IMG/VR virus record: IMGVR_UViG_3300030943_000064
Coordinates: 1-40,557 of that record
Length of the DNA stretch: 40,557 nt
From: a virus
Strand: one strand, 5' to 3'
The position numbers and the translations under genes are program-made. This document shows, in pieces, positions 1 to 9,192 of this stretch (positions within the stretch are counted from its first letter, which is position 1; every line of letters starts with the position of its first letter). The notes under the pieces were generated by a model. The model was not told the origin of the DNA. It made no database searches and worked only from the letters and a program-made list of their open reading frames with translations.

Positions 1-739
1 TATACTTGTCAGAAATAGTTGTACCAGAGTGCATCATGCTTCTATCTTCCTTGGCGAAGTAGTTAGGGAAATTATTCGTTACTACTTGCTTTGCAATACC
101 TTGTACGTTCTCATTATTGATATACATTATTGTAACAACATCGTCATCATCGTTCGCATTGTTGCCAGCTATATCATCAGTCTGCGTGTCGGCTAATGAT
201 GTTTTATAAGTAGCTATCTTTCTAAATAACTCGTAATCTGTTGGCAATGGTGGGTTGTCAGAGGAGGTAGATATTAATACATCTACAGATGCCCCTAATG
301 CCTTGGCTATTAAGTACACATAATAAACTGTATTAGCTGACTGGGTGGAGTTAGCTTTAGATAATGCTGTATCTAATACCATTACTTGTTCAAAGGTAGA
401 GTCGTATGCACTACCGATTGAGATAGCTATAGTGTTATCGTTAGTCTTAGTTACATTCAATCCATTAACATATCTTCTAGCATTATGTATGTATTCATAG
501 GCTGTTTGTTTATTTACTGCATGTGTTGCGTTAATAGCATTGGCTACATCAAATGTATTACTAGCACTACCGTTTAAGCCTGCCTTGGTAGAACCCAATA
601 GGGATATTGCTGATGTATTACCAGCTACTGTAGTTTCTAAAGCATCTACAAAGCTCTGTACTAATGAGAAGTTAGTATTAACCTCACCAGCCTTAGCTTT
701 TGTACCAGCTATAAAAGTTATTAATCCTGTTAAAGCCAT
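1..739 (-). CDS. Tail appendage/baseplate-type protein, C-terminal side cut by window edge (continues at right edge)
   Basis: Open frame from an ATG at 739 that overlaps the stop of the ejection-protein gene (TAATG) and stays open to base 1, 246 codons. The N-terminus (MALTGLITFIAGTKAKAGEV) is typical of small phage virion appendage proteins: an 'initiate sample then count objects' style N-terminus followed by a Ser/Asn/Thr-rich beta body. One base is left over at the edge; added to the two left over at the right edge it restores the same reading frame, giving a 327-residue protein ending in the 40313-40557 segment if the molecule is circular. It sits between ejection proteins and the BppU-like and fibre genes, which fits a tail appendage. 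The exact function is not recognised. Confidence 0.8.
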   Translation of the reverse strand, partial: MALTGLITFIAGTKAKAGEVNTNFSLVQSFVDALETTVAGNTSAISLLGSTKAGLNGSASNTFDVANAINATHAVNKQTAYEYIHNARRYVNGLNVTKTNDNTIAISIGSAYDSTFEQVMVLDTALSKANSTQSANTVYYVYLIAKALGASVDVLISTSSDNPPLPTDYELFRKIATYKTSLADTQTDDIAGNNANDDDDVVTIMYINNENVQGIAKQVVTNNFPNYFAKEDRSMMHSGTTISDKY

Positions 740-3693
740 TATTTATTTCCTTTCTGCATATTAATCTCTTGTGCATATTTTCTAAACGCTTTGCGTAATG
801 TACTATGGGAAGCTGTAGGTCTATCTGGATAAAGCTTAACAGTTCTAAGCCCACCCATTGAACCAAGTAGTTCGCTTATCCCACTCTTACCCTCCCCTCT
901 AGTCTTACCTTCAAAGATATAAGGTACTGTCTCCATTGAAGACGATTGTCCCATCATTGAGGTATCATAAGGTTGGTAATAACTCTCGCCTCTCATTGCA
1001 GAAGCTATAGGCATATAGGCTCTATTCATTTGTACTACTGGTACATTGAATCTGTTAGCCAATAGTGATAGTGCAAGTCCACCTTTATCGTCTACTGACG
1101 GTTTGTCAAATCTAATGTCGGTAGGCTTTCCGTTACCATCTCTTATAATAGTTTCGTTGCCTATGTTCATATATTTAGGAGAGGATAAAGTCCTCCCATA
1201 TCTATCTTTAAAGTTAACCATCTTGTTTACGTCTTGGAAGATAGGAGATAGTGTATTGCCAAAATCTTCTCCACGTCCAGACAATAAGTTATATCCTAAT
1301 TCAAAAGGAGCAGTCATTGGGTTAGCCGTAAAGCGCTCTAGCTTAGCAGGACTCATCCTACTACCTTTATCAGTAACTACACCACCAAGTTCGTCCTTAC
1401 CTATTCCTAGGTCTTCTACTTGGTTAGCATATTCTTTTACCCCAGCCTTAGCTGGTAGTAACATCATTGCCTGAGAGCGTAATGGATTAGCTTCTAACTG
1501 CCTAGAAATAACTCTAGCTGATTGTGTAGGGTACTTCCAGAATGGAGTAGCCCATGAAGCTGTGTCATATACTTTAGGGTTGATGTAATAGTTACGTCCA
1601 ATATAATCACCTAACGATTCATCTACCTTGTTATTAAGTTTATTAAATAACTCATCATTGGTCTTAATGCTTTTAATAACATCATCATACTTTAAGTTGT
1701 TCTCTTTGGCATAACGTTTAGCTTGTCTAATCATATTAGCCCATCGGTCTGTCTTCTCCATGGTAGCCTCTGCGCTTACAAAAGGAGATGCAAAGAATTG
1801 GTTAGCACTTGCATAAGCATCAAACAACGCCCCCTTCTTAGCATGGTGTACGGTATTCTGTGCTGAGTTTTTCATAGCTTCAATAGCTTTACTGCCAGCA
1901 AAGTTCTCACCTAGTAGTCCTGAATAACTAGTACCAAGTTCTAATTGCCTAGGTACATCTTTCCAGTACTTACCGACAAACTTATTAGCCTCCAAGTAAT
2001 CCTTTAGATTAACTCCTTCTAGGCTGTTTAATATTGTGTTACCTATTCTGTTCTCAGCTACCCACTTAGGAGTAACTAACTGTGAGGACTTAAATAGAGA
2101 GTTAGCTTTTCTACTCCATGATGGAGGTTGAGATGCTTGCGCCCTTCTTAATGCTTCTAGTATATCTTTATCAACGGCATACAAGTCATTACTATATTTA
2201 CCGATAGCATCTTTACCTAGAGAGGAAGAAGTTAATCTATTAACCACTTCTCCCCTTTGTTGTTCACTACCACCATATAAAGTCTTACCTAATGCTTGTG
2301 ATAATGCCTTAGGGGACGTGACAATCTCATTGCCACCAAGAGCCATAGCTTCTTCTGGAGTTAGCTTACGCCCTATTGCTTTACTTATTTCTGCCAATGA
2401 ATCAACTGCTGATTTAGATTTAGTTGTTTGTTTATTCAAGAAATAGTAGGTATCAAACAGTACGTCACCTAATTCTTCGGGGCTTGTTAAGCCTTGTACA
2501 CGCTGTGTTAAGAACCCTCTATTCTCTAGCTCATCATTACTAATGGGTCTATCTTTAGTTGGTCTCATAACTTCTGATATATGCTTGATAGAACCATTAT
2601 CATAAAGCTCATTACCCTTGGCTATTAGTTCTGATATAGCTGGGTCAACTGGTTGCCCACCATAAAACTTACCCATCTCTTTTTTAATATCGTCAACAGT
2701 TAAGCCCTTAACTCTATCTGGGTCTACTTGTTCGAGTATATATTTACTAACAGTCTCCTGCCTAGTAACCTCTGGAGATAATCCAAAGTGGGTGTGGAGG
2801 TCTTTGTTGATACTATCATTAACTCTAGCAAACTCCTCAGTAGCTTTAATAGTTTGAGGATTACCCTCTCTAACCCCTGTAATGAGGTTACGAGTAATCT
2901 GCTTAGGGTCAACACCTTTAGTATTTTTTATATCGTTTAATGCTTTAGTAATTGGCGCAGTTCTAACTTCATTAGTTAGCTTCTGTCCTTTTATAATTCT
3001 ATTTACTTTGCCCATATCTTCTGTTGGTATAAAATATTTAAGCTCATTGAGTGCCTTGTTTGCTTTTACCATATCTTCTGGTAGTGATATTTTATGTATA
3101 GCTTTAACAATCGCCTTCTTTGGTATAAGTTTACCAGCACCTAGTGTAGCCAAGTCCATACCAGCAAACACTGGGTTCTCATAAGCACCTTGACCTACGT
3201 TCTTTAATATCTCTTTAGCTGGAAGTTTACCGAAGTCACTTGTCTTTGTATTGTAAGTTGATAGTAACACATCCCCCAAGCCACCCATGGCTTTGTTGAA
3301 TGGCAATATGTCTCTGGAAGCCTGTGGTAAATCGCCACTTAATGCCGAACCAGATGCTTTTAAATAAGCCTTAGCTGGCACACCAACCGCTTTGTTTAAA
3401 GTAGATGCTATATTTTTTAGTTCTTTCTGTGGATTAGCCTTTAGCTTCTTAGCCTCTTGATAACCCATAGAACCTAGAGTAGTTAGCCCAGTAGCTATCT
3501 CTCCTAAGTCTCCAACAGCGTTCTGACCTAATCTAATTAAAGGGTTGTCGCTTGCTAGTGGCATATTCTTTAGATAAGAATAATCGCTTTTGCTCAGAGG
3601 AGCATAACCACGAGTAGCTAATATCTTCTGGATATCTCCTAGCGACTTCTTGTTGTCTATAGCATATCTTATTGTACCTTGCCTTGAACCCAT
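739..3693 (-). CDS. Large internal virion (DNA ejection) protein, 984 aa
   Basis: The largest gene of the window, last of three consecutive large proteins after the tail nozzle, the position of the ejection proteins in podoviruses (T7 gp14-gp16, P22 gp7/16/20). The sequence is long, mostly helical, with Ala/Lys/Gly-rich segments at the N-terminus (about 60-200) alternating with charged helices, consistent with a protein that is packaged and released through the tail. The C-terminal 250 residues are richer in Pro/Gly/Tyr. I see no lytic transglycosylase or peptidase motif, so the role is inferred from size and position. The start ATG at 3693 has a good AGGAG site. It lies 13 bases after the preceding gene and overlaps the next by one base. 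Confidence 0.7.
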   Translation of the reverse strand: MGSRQGTIRYAIDNKKSLGDIQKILATRGYAPLSKSDYSYLKNMPLASDNPLIRLGQNAVGDLGEIATGLTTLGSMGYQEAKKLKANPQKELKNIASTLNKAVGVPAKAYLKASGSALSGDLPQASRDILPFNKAMGGLGDVLLSTYNTKTSDFGKLPAKEILKNVGQGAYENPVFAGMDLATLGAGKLIPKKAIVKAIHKISLPEDMVKANKALNELKYFIPTEDMGKVNRIIKGQKLTNEVRTAPITKALNDIKNTKGVDPKQITRNLITGVREGNPQTIKATEEFARVNDSINKDLHTHFGLSPEVTRQETVSKYILEQVDPDRVKGLTVDDIKKEMGKFYGGQPVDPAISELIAKGNELYDNGSIKHISEVMRPTKDRPISNDELENRGFLTQRVQGLTSPEELGDVLFDTYYFLNKQTTKSKSAVDSLAEISKAIGRKLTPEEAMALGGNEIVTSPKALSQALGKTLYGGSEQQRGEVVNRLTSSSLGKDAIGKYSNDLYAVDKDILEALRRAQASQPPSWSRKANSLFKSSQLVTPKWVAENRIGNTILNSLEGVNLKDYLEANKFVGKYWKDVPRQLELGTSYSGLLGENFAGSKAIEAMKNSAQNTVHHAKKGALFDAYASANQFFASPFVSAEATMEKTDRWANMIRQAKRYAKENNLKYDDVIKSIKTNDELFNKLNNKVDESLGDYIGRNYYINPKVYDTASWATPFWKYPTQSARVISRQLEANPLRSQAMMLLPAKAGVKEYANQVEDLGIGKDELGGVVTDKGSRMSPAKLERFTANPMTAPFELGYNLLSGRGEDFGNTLSPIFQDVNKMVNFKDRYGRTLSSPKYMNIGNETIIRDGNGKPTDIRFDKPSVDDKGGLALSLLANRFNVPVVQMNRAYMPIASAMRGESYYQPYDTSMMGQSSSMETVPYIFEGKTRGEGKSGISELLGSMGGLRTVKLYPDRPTASHSTLRKAFRKYAQEINMQKGNK

Positions 3694-3706
3694 TCGTATC
3701 TCCTAA

Positions 3707-5074
3707 TTAAAACGCATCTTCTTTCGTTACACCAACATCAGGCATTACATAATTGCCTCCATTCATATTCACCACTGGCATCATGGCAGATGGTTGTACT
3801 CCAAAGCTCATTGCTCCCAACATTGCAGGAGGTATTTTACCACTAGCGATTATTTTGGCAATAGCTTGTGCATTTTTCATCTTCGCCTTTTCGGTAGTAG
3901 CCGTAGCATCTATACCATATTTCTTTAATACGTTGTTTAGGTTAGCTACACTATAAGCATTAGCACCTTGTTGCTTAGATAAGTCAATCTGACCTTGTGC
4001 TGTTATTTGTGGACGTATGATATTAGCCAACACATCTTTAGGGTCTTCAAACATTGAGCTTGGTAATCCAGTAGCCTTAGTCATAGCATCAGCTTCTGCT
4101 AACTTTCTAGCTGTATTAGCCAATCCCATATCCGCATTATAACCATTCTGTAAATATTCAAGAACCTTAGCTTGTCTCTCTTGTTCAGTAGGTATATTGG
4201 CTAGTGCTGGATTCCTAAACGTATTTGCGAATGATTGGTTCATCATAGTGTTTCTAGCATCAGTATCTACGACTTGTCTGTATGACTCTGGGGTATACTT
4301 ATTTAGATATTCTCTTATTTGATTTAATCTTTCGGTAGCTAATGGAGTTGTCATTGCCTCATCTGGTTGTACGTAACCACCAAGGCCTAACTTTTCAGCT
4401 AGAGATTGTGCAACTTGTTGTTGAGGAGAGTATTGCTGACCTCCACCATTACCAGTAATTGTATTGCCTTGTGCATACTCTGCGTTTTGAGCTGGTGATC
4501 CACTAAAGTTATCAAGTATGGGTATGCCAGCATTTTTTAACAATTGCTGATAACTTATATTGTTACCCATACCCCCAGTATTAGAGGATTGAGGTTCAGC
4601 CTGTTGTTTATTTGTAATTGGTTTTGCAATAGGCTTTGGACTTGCCTTAGCTGGTGGAGTTGTTCTCAATGCCGATGGTTTGTATGCAGGGGCGGTAGCT
4701 TTATTATACATGTCATAAGCCTTACCTACTCCTTGTCCTACTAATTGACCACCAGTAATTCCAAGCCCCACGATACCTAATCCTTTTAATAACGCTGGAT
4801 TAACCATAGGGGCTACCAATCTAGCACCAGTACCAACTTCTTCTGCCAAGCCACCTAGACCAGCAGAACCTTTTTTAAATAGAGCAGATAGTATATCATC
4901 TGTTGCTCCACCAGCCTTACTAGCAATACTCTTGACATTTATAGGTCTTGCATTTGCGAAGCCACTAGTTCCAGTTCCAGCCCCTATCTTTCCAGTAGGC
5001 GTTGAACCCTTTAGGTGATTACTTAATAAAAAATTTATATACCCTCTTGGGTCAAATGGTAAATTACTGCTCAT
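3707..5074 (-). CDS. Internal virion protein, about 455 aa
   Basis: Second of the three ejection-type proteins. I place the start at the ATG at 5074 (MSSNLPFDPRGYINF) because GGAGG lies 5 bases upstream and it overlaps the end of the preceding gene; the longer frame to 5143 would begin deep inside that gene. The protein has a Gly/Ala-rich hydrophobic stretch near residues 75-115 (GLGIVGLGITGGQLVGQG), then a Pro/Lys/Gln-rich low-complexity linker, then a helical C-terminal half. A membrane-active segment followed by a disordered linker would suit a protein ejected into the host envelope, but no family is recognised by sequence alone. Confidence 0.65.
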   Translation of the reverse strand: MSSNLPFDPRGYINFLLSNHLKGSTPTGKIGAGTGTSGFANARPINVKSIASKAGGATDDILSALFKKGSAGLGGLAEEVGTGARLVAPMVNPALLKGLGIVGLGITGGQLVGQGVGKAYDMYNKATAPAYKPSALRTTPPAKASPKPIAKPITNKQQAEPQSSNTGGMGNNISYQQLLKNAGIPILDNFSGSPAQNAEYAQGNTITGNGGGQQYSPQQQVAQSLAEKLGLGGYVQPDEAMTTPLATERLNQIREYLNKYTPESYRQVVDTDARNTMMNQSFANTFRNPALANIPTEQERQAKVLEYLQNGYNADMGLANTARKLAEADAMTKATGLPSSMFEDPKDVLANIIRPQITAQGQIDLSKQQGANAYSVANLNNVLKKYGIDATATTEKAKMKNAQAIAKIIASGKIPPAMLGAMSFGVQPSAMMPVVNMNGGNYVMPDVGVTKEDAF

Positions 5075-6092
5075 TACTACCTCCAAATAAATCTGTGTAA
5101 CCAGAGAAGCTTGGATTAAATCCACCTCCAGTTGTACCGCCACCTTGTTCGGCTCCGAATAATTTCATTAACAATGCCATGATATCTTCTCGTGATAGTT
5201 GTGAACTATTAGAACTTCTAGGGTTTGCTAATGGGTCTTTTTTCCCCATGGTTTGTCTCTTTGCTATAATCTTTTGTCCAAACTCAGTACCGCCCATAAT
5301 GTCACCAATCTCTTCTCTGCTCATGCCAGTAGAAGCTTTACCCCAGTCGCTATACCCAGCCCCAGTTGTGTCACCAGCTCCTAGAGCAGTACCCCAACCA
5401 GTGCGTCCTGAGTAATTCATGTCTGCATTAGGGGTCATTAAGCCATTAACACTACCCTTTAGGGCACTAGATAATACGAGCGACCCACCAGCAGTAAGTG
5501 GAGCTAATGCGAATCCTAATGCATCCATCCCACCATTGGTAAGTGCTTGTTGAGTTTGTTGTTTTCCCTTCCAAGAGTTGAAGTCATTCTGATAAGCTCT
5601 ATCTTGGTTAGTTAAATCCATCTTATAATTTTGGTCATCATACTGTTGAGGTATTTGTCCGTAACCGTACAATCCCTTGTACATATTCATTGCGTTATAT
5701 CTTCTTTGTAATTCTATATCAACATCAGTCTCGTAGTTCTCGGCTTTGTTATATGCTAAGTCTGCAAGCTTACGTTGAGCAGTTCTATTAGTCATATCTT
5801 CTCTGTATAGAGATGGTGTACCATTAGTAGTACCAAACCTACCGTAGTTCTCTGCCATGGTCTCACCCATAGCATCACGATAGTCTATATCAAAATTGTT
5901 CTTGGCTCTACCGTAGATATCTCCAAGTCTAGAGTTGATATCATTCTGAGTGTTCTCGTTCATGACATCTATTCTAGGGATGGTATCATTCATACCCTTA
6001 TAGCCAGTCTCCATTAGGTTACGTGCGTGGGCTACATAGGGAGAGTCTTCTTGCTTTTTATAAGCTTGTAATTCTGGTGGTGTCTTTGCCAT
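5064..6092 (-). CDS. Internal virion protein, 342 aa
   Basis: First of three ejection-type proteins. The N-terminal half (residues 1-170) is Tyr/Asn/Asp-rich and helical; around residues 185-220 there is an Ala/Gly/Leu-rich hydrophobic patch (MDALGFALAPLTAGGSLVLS), like the glycine-zipper stretches of small internal virion proteins such as T7 gp14. The rest is Gly-rich. The start ATG at 6092 has an AGAGGAC site. It overlaps the 455-aa gene by 11 bases, so the two are probably translationally coupled. Assignment rests on context and composition. Confidence 0.6.
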   Translation of the reverse strand: MAKTPPELQAYKKQEDSPYVAHARNLMETGYKGMNDTIPRIDVMNENTQNDINSRLGDIYGRAKNNFDIDYRDAMGETMAENYGRFGTTNGTPSLYREDMTNRTAQRKLADLAYNKAENYETDVDIELQRRYNAMNMYKGLYGYGQIPQQYDDQNYKMDLTNQDRAYQNDFNSWKGKQQTQQALTNGGMDALGFALAPLTAGGSLVLSSALKGSVNGLMTPNADMNYSGRTGWGTALGAGDTTGAGYSDWGKASTGMSREEIGDIMGGTEFGQKIIAKRQTMGKKDPLANPRSSNSSQLSREDIMALLMKLFGAEQGGGTTGGGFNPSFSGYTDLFGGSNEQ

Positions 6093-6094
6093 AG

Positions 6095-6622
6095 TTATAT
6101 GTCCTCTCTTATAATTGAATAAATTAATTCATCATAATATTTTTCTTGTCCTAGTTTGTTCTTAAATACTAGATTACTTTTTAATGTACCTTCATGTTTA
6201 AACTTTAAATCCTTTAATAGTTTTACTACTCCAAAGTTGTGTTGAGGTACAAACGCTACAAGGCGTTTTAAGGGGGGTAGATTTTCTTTTAGGTAATCTA
6301 ACATATACTGACCTAGGTCTCTGCTCCTCTTACCCCAGCAGTGCTTCCTAACTGCGCAATGTAGTTCTGCTGATAGGATAATATTCCCTATAGGTTTAAT
6401 ATGTTCTAACATAAAGAAAGCACAAACGACATCTTCATTATCTATTATAACATATATTTTATTTTTTTGCACGTGGTATTGTACATAATCCATTATATTC
6501 ATATCACCTACGGATAAATCGAATATCTTATTCTCTTGGTCTTTTAATAACCTATATACTTCTGAGATATACTTCTCATGCTCTGGAGTCCATTCTACTT
6601 CTATAGCTTTGTAATCTACCAT
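6095..6622 (-). CDS. GNAT-fold acetyltransferase-like protein in the virion cluster
   Basis: 175 aa. The C-terminal two thirds read like a GNAT fold: a central strand (NIILSAELHCAV), a basic acetyl-CoA-loop-like segment (RKHCWGKRSRDLGQYMLDY), a strand RLVAFVPQHNFGVVKLLKDLKFKHEG resembling the 'N..a...yeklGFk.eG' motif, then the terminal strand YYDELIYSI. Such proteins occupy the position of T7 gp13 between the tail nozzle (gp12) and the ejection proteins, so it may be an assembly or virion factor rather than a metabolic enzyme. The loop lacks a textbook Q/RxxGxG/A signature, so catalysis is uncertain. It overlaps the tail gene by 7 bases. Confidence 0.7.
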   Translation of the reverse strand: MVDYKAIEVEWTPEHEKYISEVYRLLKDQENKIFDLSVGDMNIMDYVQYHVQKNKIYVIIDNEDVVCAFFMLEHIKPIGNIILSAELHCAVRKHCWGKRSRDLGQYMLDYLKENLPPLKRLVAFVPQHNFGVVKLLKDLKFKHEGTLKSNLVFKNKLGQEKYYDELIYSIIREDI

Positions 6623-8397
6623 TTAGACTCCTCCGTTTGGATATCATGTAGTTCATAACCATACATCGCCATGCCCTGCGTAGTACCTTCTGCTGTCATC
6701 TCTAAGTTACCACAGAACTCAACTTGCATTTGCTGGAAGTAAGAGTTTGCTAATGGGAATCTATATGTAGTAAACCCAGTATCACTCCATTCGTAGTCAT
6801 CCCATACTGTATCAGTAATGAGACCATCATCATCACTCCACACCAATGCAGATTTCAATCCAGATTTATTTCTTATTCTTCTAGACTTATGATTATCTAG
6901 ACCATCTCTATAATTCCTAACAAAAAAGTCCTCATTAAAGTCTTCTGCTATTTGAGTACGGAACTCTCTTATTGATTGATAATGTGAGCCATCCCCAAAG
7001 TCATACCAAGGGGACTTCCAGTAGAAAGGTATCTTAATGTCACCATCAAACGTCAACCCACTAAACTCTTCTAGCACGTCACCATCAGCTGTACCTATAT
7101 ATACTTTACTATCATAATTAAAAGCACATGTAACGTCTTGTGGCACTACACGTCTTAACCATGAGTTAGTTTGGAAATCATATACCATAGCTATATTGCT
7201 ACCAGTACCTTGCACAAATGGCATGTACATAATTAACCATCTCTTACGAGGAGAGGCTATTGCAAATATACTATTAAGATTGCTATTGTTTAAGTTATCA
7301 AAAAGATTACGAACCTTAATTGAGAGTTCATCACCTACGAATCTATCACTAAACATATTTCTTTTCATTAGTGGATATATGCCTCTATTCTTTTTACTAT
7401 ATACATAGTAGGCATTATTGGTTACTATAAAAGATTGTTGACTATCACAAGATATATCTGCGAATGGGTCTATCTGCCAATTAGTAGGGTCACTATCAGT
7501 ACCTGATAATAGGTAGCTAAAGTCTTGTCTATGGATTACTAGGCTCTCACCGTACAATCCAAGAGCCAATATATCAGAGGTATCATTATAGAATGGGTCG
7601 AAAGCACCAGCTCCATATTTAATATCCCATCCAAAGAACTTACCTAGTTCGGAATAGTAAAGGTTGTTATCGCTTCCACCTACCATCAGTCTGCCTCTAT
7701 ATACATTAAGAGCCAACCCTCTGATTGGTTTGCTTACTGCTGAGTCATCTGTATTCTTTAATGTGGCGTTACATAAGCTTATTTCAGTTAGGTTATATGT
7801 TGCTGTTGTAAACGTAGTAGTAATATTTGTAGTTAATTTTAAATGGGTATCGTCTGTAATTTCTTTTACTATATAAGTTTCATCACCTACTATAAAGTAT
7901 TCACCAACGTGAAGCTCAGTAGTGAACTTAGTTGATATACCAGTTACATCGTCATCTCCAGATGTACCAGATATAGAACCAGATAATTGAGTAGCTCTAC
8001 CTTTTTGGTAGTATACCATATCATCAACCCCATTAGATATAACAACACCTAGCGAGAATGGAACTATAGAATGACGAGTAGTATCAGTAGGGAATGTATA
8101 CTTTAAATCAAACTCCGCAGTAACAGGATTATATTCATATACTTCACCATCAGTAGTAGTAACCATCATATACTTAATGTTATTAATATGATACTCACAT
8201 CCACAGTCTACCGTAGCTGGTAATGTATTGCCAAGCTTGGTATTACCCTCCATAGACTTTAGACCACCAAGTAGAAAGTACTCTACGTTCTGGCAGTCAG
8301 GGGTCTCTGTCTTATTAGGGGATTGATTGATTGTGCCAATTGATGATACTGTGTTCAATCCACCAGTTAGGTTATCATATCTAATTCTTCTACCCAA
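6616..8397 (-). CDS. Tail nozzle / tail tube protein (P22 gp10 or T7 gp12-like), 593 aa
   Basis: A long beta-rich protein starting MGRRIRYDNLTGGLNTVSS, the usual opening of podovirus 'stabilisation' or tail nozzle proteins (NLTGGLNT...). The body shows repeated blade-like beta segments (VYEYNPVTAEF, RGLALNVYRGRLMVGGSDNNLYYS, AMVYDFQTNSWLRR, KVYIGTADGDVLEE), consistent with a beta-propeller. It directly follows the 241-aa adaptor, the conserved order adaptor-nozzle of short-tailed phages. Role: closes the tail knob below the portal and forms the channel for DNA exit. Assignment is by sequence style and synteny. Confidence 0.75.
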   Translation of the reverse strand: MGRRIRYDNLTGGLNTVSSIGTINQSPNKTETPDCQNVEYFLLGGLKSMEGNTKLGNTLPATVDCGCEYHINNIKYMMVTTTDGEVYEYNPVTAEFDLKYTFPTDTTRHSIVPFSLGVVISNGVDDMVYYQKGRATQLSGSISGTSGDDDVTGISTKFTTELHVGEYFIVGDETYIVKEITDDTHLKLTTNITTTFTTATYNLTEISLCNATLKNTDDSAVSKPIRGLALNVYRGRLMVGGSDNNLYYSELGKFFGWDIKYGAGAFDPFYNDTSDILALGLYGESLVIHRQDFSYLLSGTDSDPTNWQIDPFADISCDSQQSFIVTNNAYYVYSKKNRGIYPLMKRNMFSDRFVGDELSIKVRNLFDNLNNSNLNSIFAIASPRKRWLIMYMPFVQGTGSNIAMVYDFQTNSWLRRVVPQDVTCAFNYDSKVYIGTADGDVLEEFSGLTFDGDIKIPFYWKSPWYDFGDGSHYQSIREFRTQIAEDFNEDFFVRNYRDGLDNHKSRRIRNKSGLKSALVWSDDDGLITDTVWDDYEWSDTGFTTYRFPLANSYFQQMQVEFCGNLEMTAEGTTQGMAMYGYELHDIQTEESKW

Positions 8398-8402
8398 TGC
8401 AA

Positions 8403-9128
8403 CTACCTCCCAGCTCTAGGGTTGTAGAACACGCTCAACATTGATTCTTGTAGTGAAGGTATCTTGCTATTAATATCCAATCCATTAGGGAAGTCAGCAG
8501 TATGATTGCAACTAGATAACATAGAGCGATAAAGTTCCTTATATCTCTTGTCGAAGAACTGAGACTTAGTGTCGTTAATATCTGCACGTAAATCTTTACA
8601 TACGGCATATACTAAAATATCCCTATATCTTTCTGGGATAATAGGTTCATCATCTTCTGCTACCATCTCCTCTATATCACAATTGTTATTATCTTTAGCA
8701 CAGTTGTAAGTAAGGTATTTAATCTCATGAGCTAACCCATCATTACTTTGGTTAGGTACTGGGAACATCTCTATCTTCTCATTATAAACTCTATAATAGA
8801 TTGGTCTACCTTGTGAGTTACGTGGTAGGTATTTCCAGTTAGGGTTATATAGCAAAGGCGCTGGGTACTTCTCAGGAACTATATATTCTATATACCCATT
8901 AACCATAGGATATTTATCTATCCCTTCAATTAAGTATAAAGTATTAGTACGTTCTCTGAATGTCCATATATCTTTTTCGTTGATAGTAATCTCGGTATTA
9001 AGTTGGTTAAGCTTTCTCTTTACTCTCTTCCCTTCAACAGTATCGTTAAGGTCTGCGAAAGTATCAGCTTCCTCATAATACATCTCTGATAGTATATCAT
9101 TACATAGTGAAAAATAATTCTTTGCCAT
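8403..9128 (-). CDS. Head-tail adaptor / tail tubular protein A-like, 241 aa
   Basis: Acidic helical N-terminus (LCNDILSEMYYEEADTFADL) typical of podovirus adaptor proteins (P22 gp4, T7 gp11 group), followed by a beta segment with aromatic residues and a helical C-terminus that includes YRDILVYAVCKDLRADI, close to the conserved 'p..y...lv..aa..la...' helix of this group. It lies between the major capsid and the nozzle protein, as expected. The start ATG at 9128 is preceded by AAGGAG. It should bind the portal ring and dock the nozzle. Confidence 0.7.
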   Translation of the reverse strand: MAKNYFSLCNDILSEMYYEEADTFADLNDTVEGKRVKRKLNQLNTEITINEKDIWTFRERTNTLYLIEGIDKYPMVNGYIEYIVPEKYPAPLLYNPNWKYLPRNSQGRPIYYRVYNEKIEMFPVPNQSNDGLAHEIKYLTYNCAKDNNNCDIEEMVAEDDEPIIPERYRDILVYAVCKDLRADINDTKSQFFDKRYKELYRSMLSSCNHTADFPNGLDINSKIPSLQESMLSVFYNPRAGR

Positions 9129-9156
9129 TTCGACTCCTTATCAATTAGGGAGAATA

Positions 9157-9172
9157 CCTAGCCGAAGCTAGG
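9157..9172 (-). other. UUCG-tetraloop hairpin after the major capsid gene
   Basis: On the transcribed strand CCTAGC-TTCG-GCTAGG: six perfect base pairs closed by a C(UUCG)G tetraloop, 21 bases after the coat stop codon and 28 bases before the next start. There is no following T-tract, so it is more likely an mRNA-stabilising or 3'-end-protecting element, or a partial terminator, helping keep coat mRNA in excess. Confidence 0.6.
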
Positions 9173-9192
9173 CAATCCCAAGTAAACCGCTA

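Noticed and set aside
540-764. Plus-strand frame opposite the appendage gene at the left edge
   Set aside because: Shadow of a highly biased minus-strand gene; no ribosome site, no neighbours on that strand.
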